Origin: JBCDBY01 sp039182715
GTDB taxonomy: Bacteria > Planctomycetota > PLA2
Assembly: GCA_039182715.1 (NCBI GenBank)
Contig: JBCDBY010000261.1
Span: 1-6,621 of the forward strand
Length of the DNA stretch: 6,621 nt
Direction of reading: 5' to 3'
The notes below the pieces were generated by a model that was not told the origin of the DNA, made no database searches, and saw only the letters and a program-made list of their open reading frames with translations. Each line of letters starts with the position of its first letter. Within the stretch, counting starts at the first letter, position 1. This document shows positions 6,086 through 6,621 of the stretch, piece by piece. Both the position numbers and the translations under genes were made by a program.

Positions 6086-6114
6086 ATGTGTCCGCTACCC
6101 GCGCGGACGTGCAT
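6086..6114 (-). promoter_or_regulatory. Candidate bacterial SECIS element
   Basis: On the minus strand GUCCGC (6108-6103) and GCGGAC (6095-6090) form a perfect 6-bp stem closing the 7-nt loop GCGGGUA. Below it an internal loop (CAC opposite A) is followed by AUG/CAU pairing (6114-6112 with 6088-6086). The stem starts 16 nt, and the loop 22 nt, after the in-frame UGA at 6127-6125. As I recall the bacterial SECIS consensus, the loop lies about 16-37 nt from the UGA, has 3-14 nt and carries G in its first two positions; all are met here. SelB would bind this hairpin to deliver Sec-tRNA. As in known bacterial cases it overlaps the codons after the UGA. Neither strand has a U-tract, so it is not an obvious terminator. 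Confidence 0.6.
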
Positions 6115-6621
6115 ATTTCACGCTTCACCCGTAGGGGTCCGTGCTCTGCACCTTGGGCGTCTTGCCCGCGAGCAGCGCATCGAGCACCTCGGCGACGTAG
6201 TTGCGGTTGGACTTGAGGTCCTCGCGGTTCCGCGTCTCGCGGTAGTTATCGATGGCGCCGGTGTAGACCACCTCGCCCTTCTTGTTGATCACGTACATGT
6301 GCGGCGTCATCCTGGCGCCGTAGGCGGTGCCGACCTTGCCGACCGGGTCCATGAGCTGGGCCGTCGGAACCGCCTTCCACTTCTTGGCGGTCGCGAGCAT
6401 CTGCTCCGGCTTCTGGTACTGGCGGTGGTTGGTCTTGGTCGACTGGATCGAAAGCCAGATGACGTCCTTGCCCTTCGCCGTGTACTTCTTCTGCAGGCGC
6501 TGCATGTTGCCCTGCTCGTAGTGCGGAATGACCCACGGGCAGTTGTAGTTCGTCCACTCGAGGACGACGATCTTGCCCTTGAACTGCTCGAGGGTGTAGT
6601 CCTTGCCGTCGGTGCCCTTGA
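6095..6621 (-). CDS. Thioredoxin-fold redoxin, probable selenoprotein (5' partial)
   Basis: 174 residues are visible; the N-terminus lies beyond 6621. The frame runs KGTDGKDYTLEQFKGK, then IVVLEWTNYNCPWV with the peroxidatic/thioredoxin-type Cys27 (numbering from the window edge; CPWV, so no CxxC), then YEQGNMQRLQKKY. The cis-proline region is MTPHMYVIN (104-112) and then VVYTGAIDN. This is the AhpC/TSA-thioredoxin family, a thiol redox protein. Conventional reading stops at UGA 6127-6125 after DPYG. Beyond it the frame continues SVKYARPRG to TAG 6097-6095. Family members, from memory, end in YGCSVKY, so UGA replaces the conserved Cys. With a SECIS-like hairpin downstream, I read UGA as selenocysteine (position 165), which could pair with Cys27 as resolving residue. 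The alternative is a truncated protein ending at 6125 with a single visible Cys. The family call is firm; the recoding is inferred. Confidence 0.75.
6125..6127 (-). other. In-frame UGA, probable selenocysteine codon
   Basis: The codons around it read GAC CCC TAC GGG UGA AGC GUG AAA UAU, that is D-P-Y-G-(UGA)-S-V-K-Y. The residues on both sides are the conserved C-terminal motif of this redoxin family, with UGA exactly at the cysteine. UGC or UGU to UGA needs one substitution, so a nonsense mutation or sequencing error is the main alternative. Confidence 0.62.

Noticed and set aside
6086..6114. The redoxin 3' hairpin as a rho-independent terminator
   Set aside because: No U-tract follows on either strand (at most three U's in a row nearby on the plus strand), and its position relative to the UGA fits SECIS geometry better.
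6327..6521. A 64-codon plus-strand frame with some hydrophobic residues
   Set aside because: It is antisense to the redoxin coding sequence, whose motifs are clear, and has no ribosome binding site or family resemblance.

Overview
This is a 6.6 kb window of very GC-rich (roughly two-thirds G+C), gene-dense bacterial DNA. It shows a type IV pilus retraction-type ATPase, a c-di-GMP-type PilZ domain and operon-style overlapping genes. A high-GC Gram-negative bacterium is likely; the phylum cannot be fixed from this sequence. I see no rRNA, tRNA, CRISPR array, insertion sequence or phage gene.

Left block, minus strand (2706 down to 1): a tightly packed operon. It begins with an ABC exporter ATPase (GTG start), followed by two six-helix ABC-2-type permeases and then the first 34 codons of a short-chain dehydrogenase that runs off the window. 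Junctions are a 4-nt overlap, a 1-nt gap and a 9-nt gap. The three ABC genes form the recognisable COG4586/COG4587/COG3694 set, whose substrate is unknown. The ATPase has tyrosine where the Walker B catalytic glutamate normally sits.

Middle block, plus strand (2743 to 6045): diverging from the ABC operon across only 36 nt. It holds (i) a protein-kinase-fold protein that has lost the HRD aspartate and the DFG motif, so a predicted pseudokinase; (ii) an N-terminal PilZ domain fused to a complete PilT-type hexameric ATPase, suggesting a retraction motor controlled directly by c-di-GMP; (iii) a class I SAM-dependent methyltransferase 11 nt downstream. The first two may be a regulatory pair for pilus function; the methyltransferase may only be co-transcribed.

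Right block, minus strand (6621 down to 6095): a thioredoxin-fold redoxin, convergent with the methyltransferase and cut at its N-terminus by the window edge. Conventional reading stops at a UGA (6127-6125) directly after Pro-Tyr-Gly. The next in-frame codons read Ser-Val-Lys-Tyr. From memory, this family ends in YGCSVKY, so the UGA falls exactly where the conserved cysteine should be. A 6-bp hairpin with a 7-nt loop starting with G lies 16 nt downstream, with the geometry of a bacterial SECIS element. The visible protein otherwise has a single cysteine (in CPWV, not CxxC). I therefore read this gene as a probable selenoprotein ending at 6095. This is the most interesting signal in the window.

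Between the convergent genes (6046-6094) lie two imperfect tandem copies of a roughly 20-nt hairpin unit. No intergenic stretch exceeds 300 nt.
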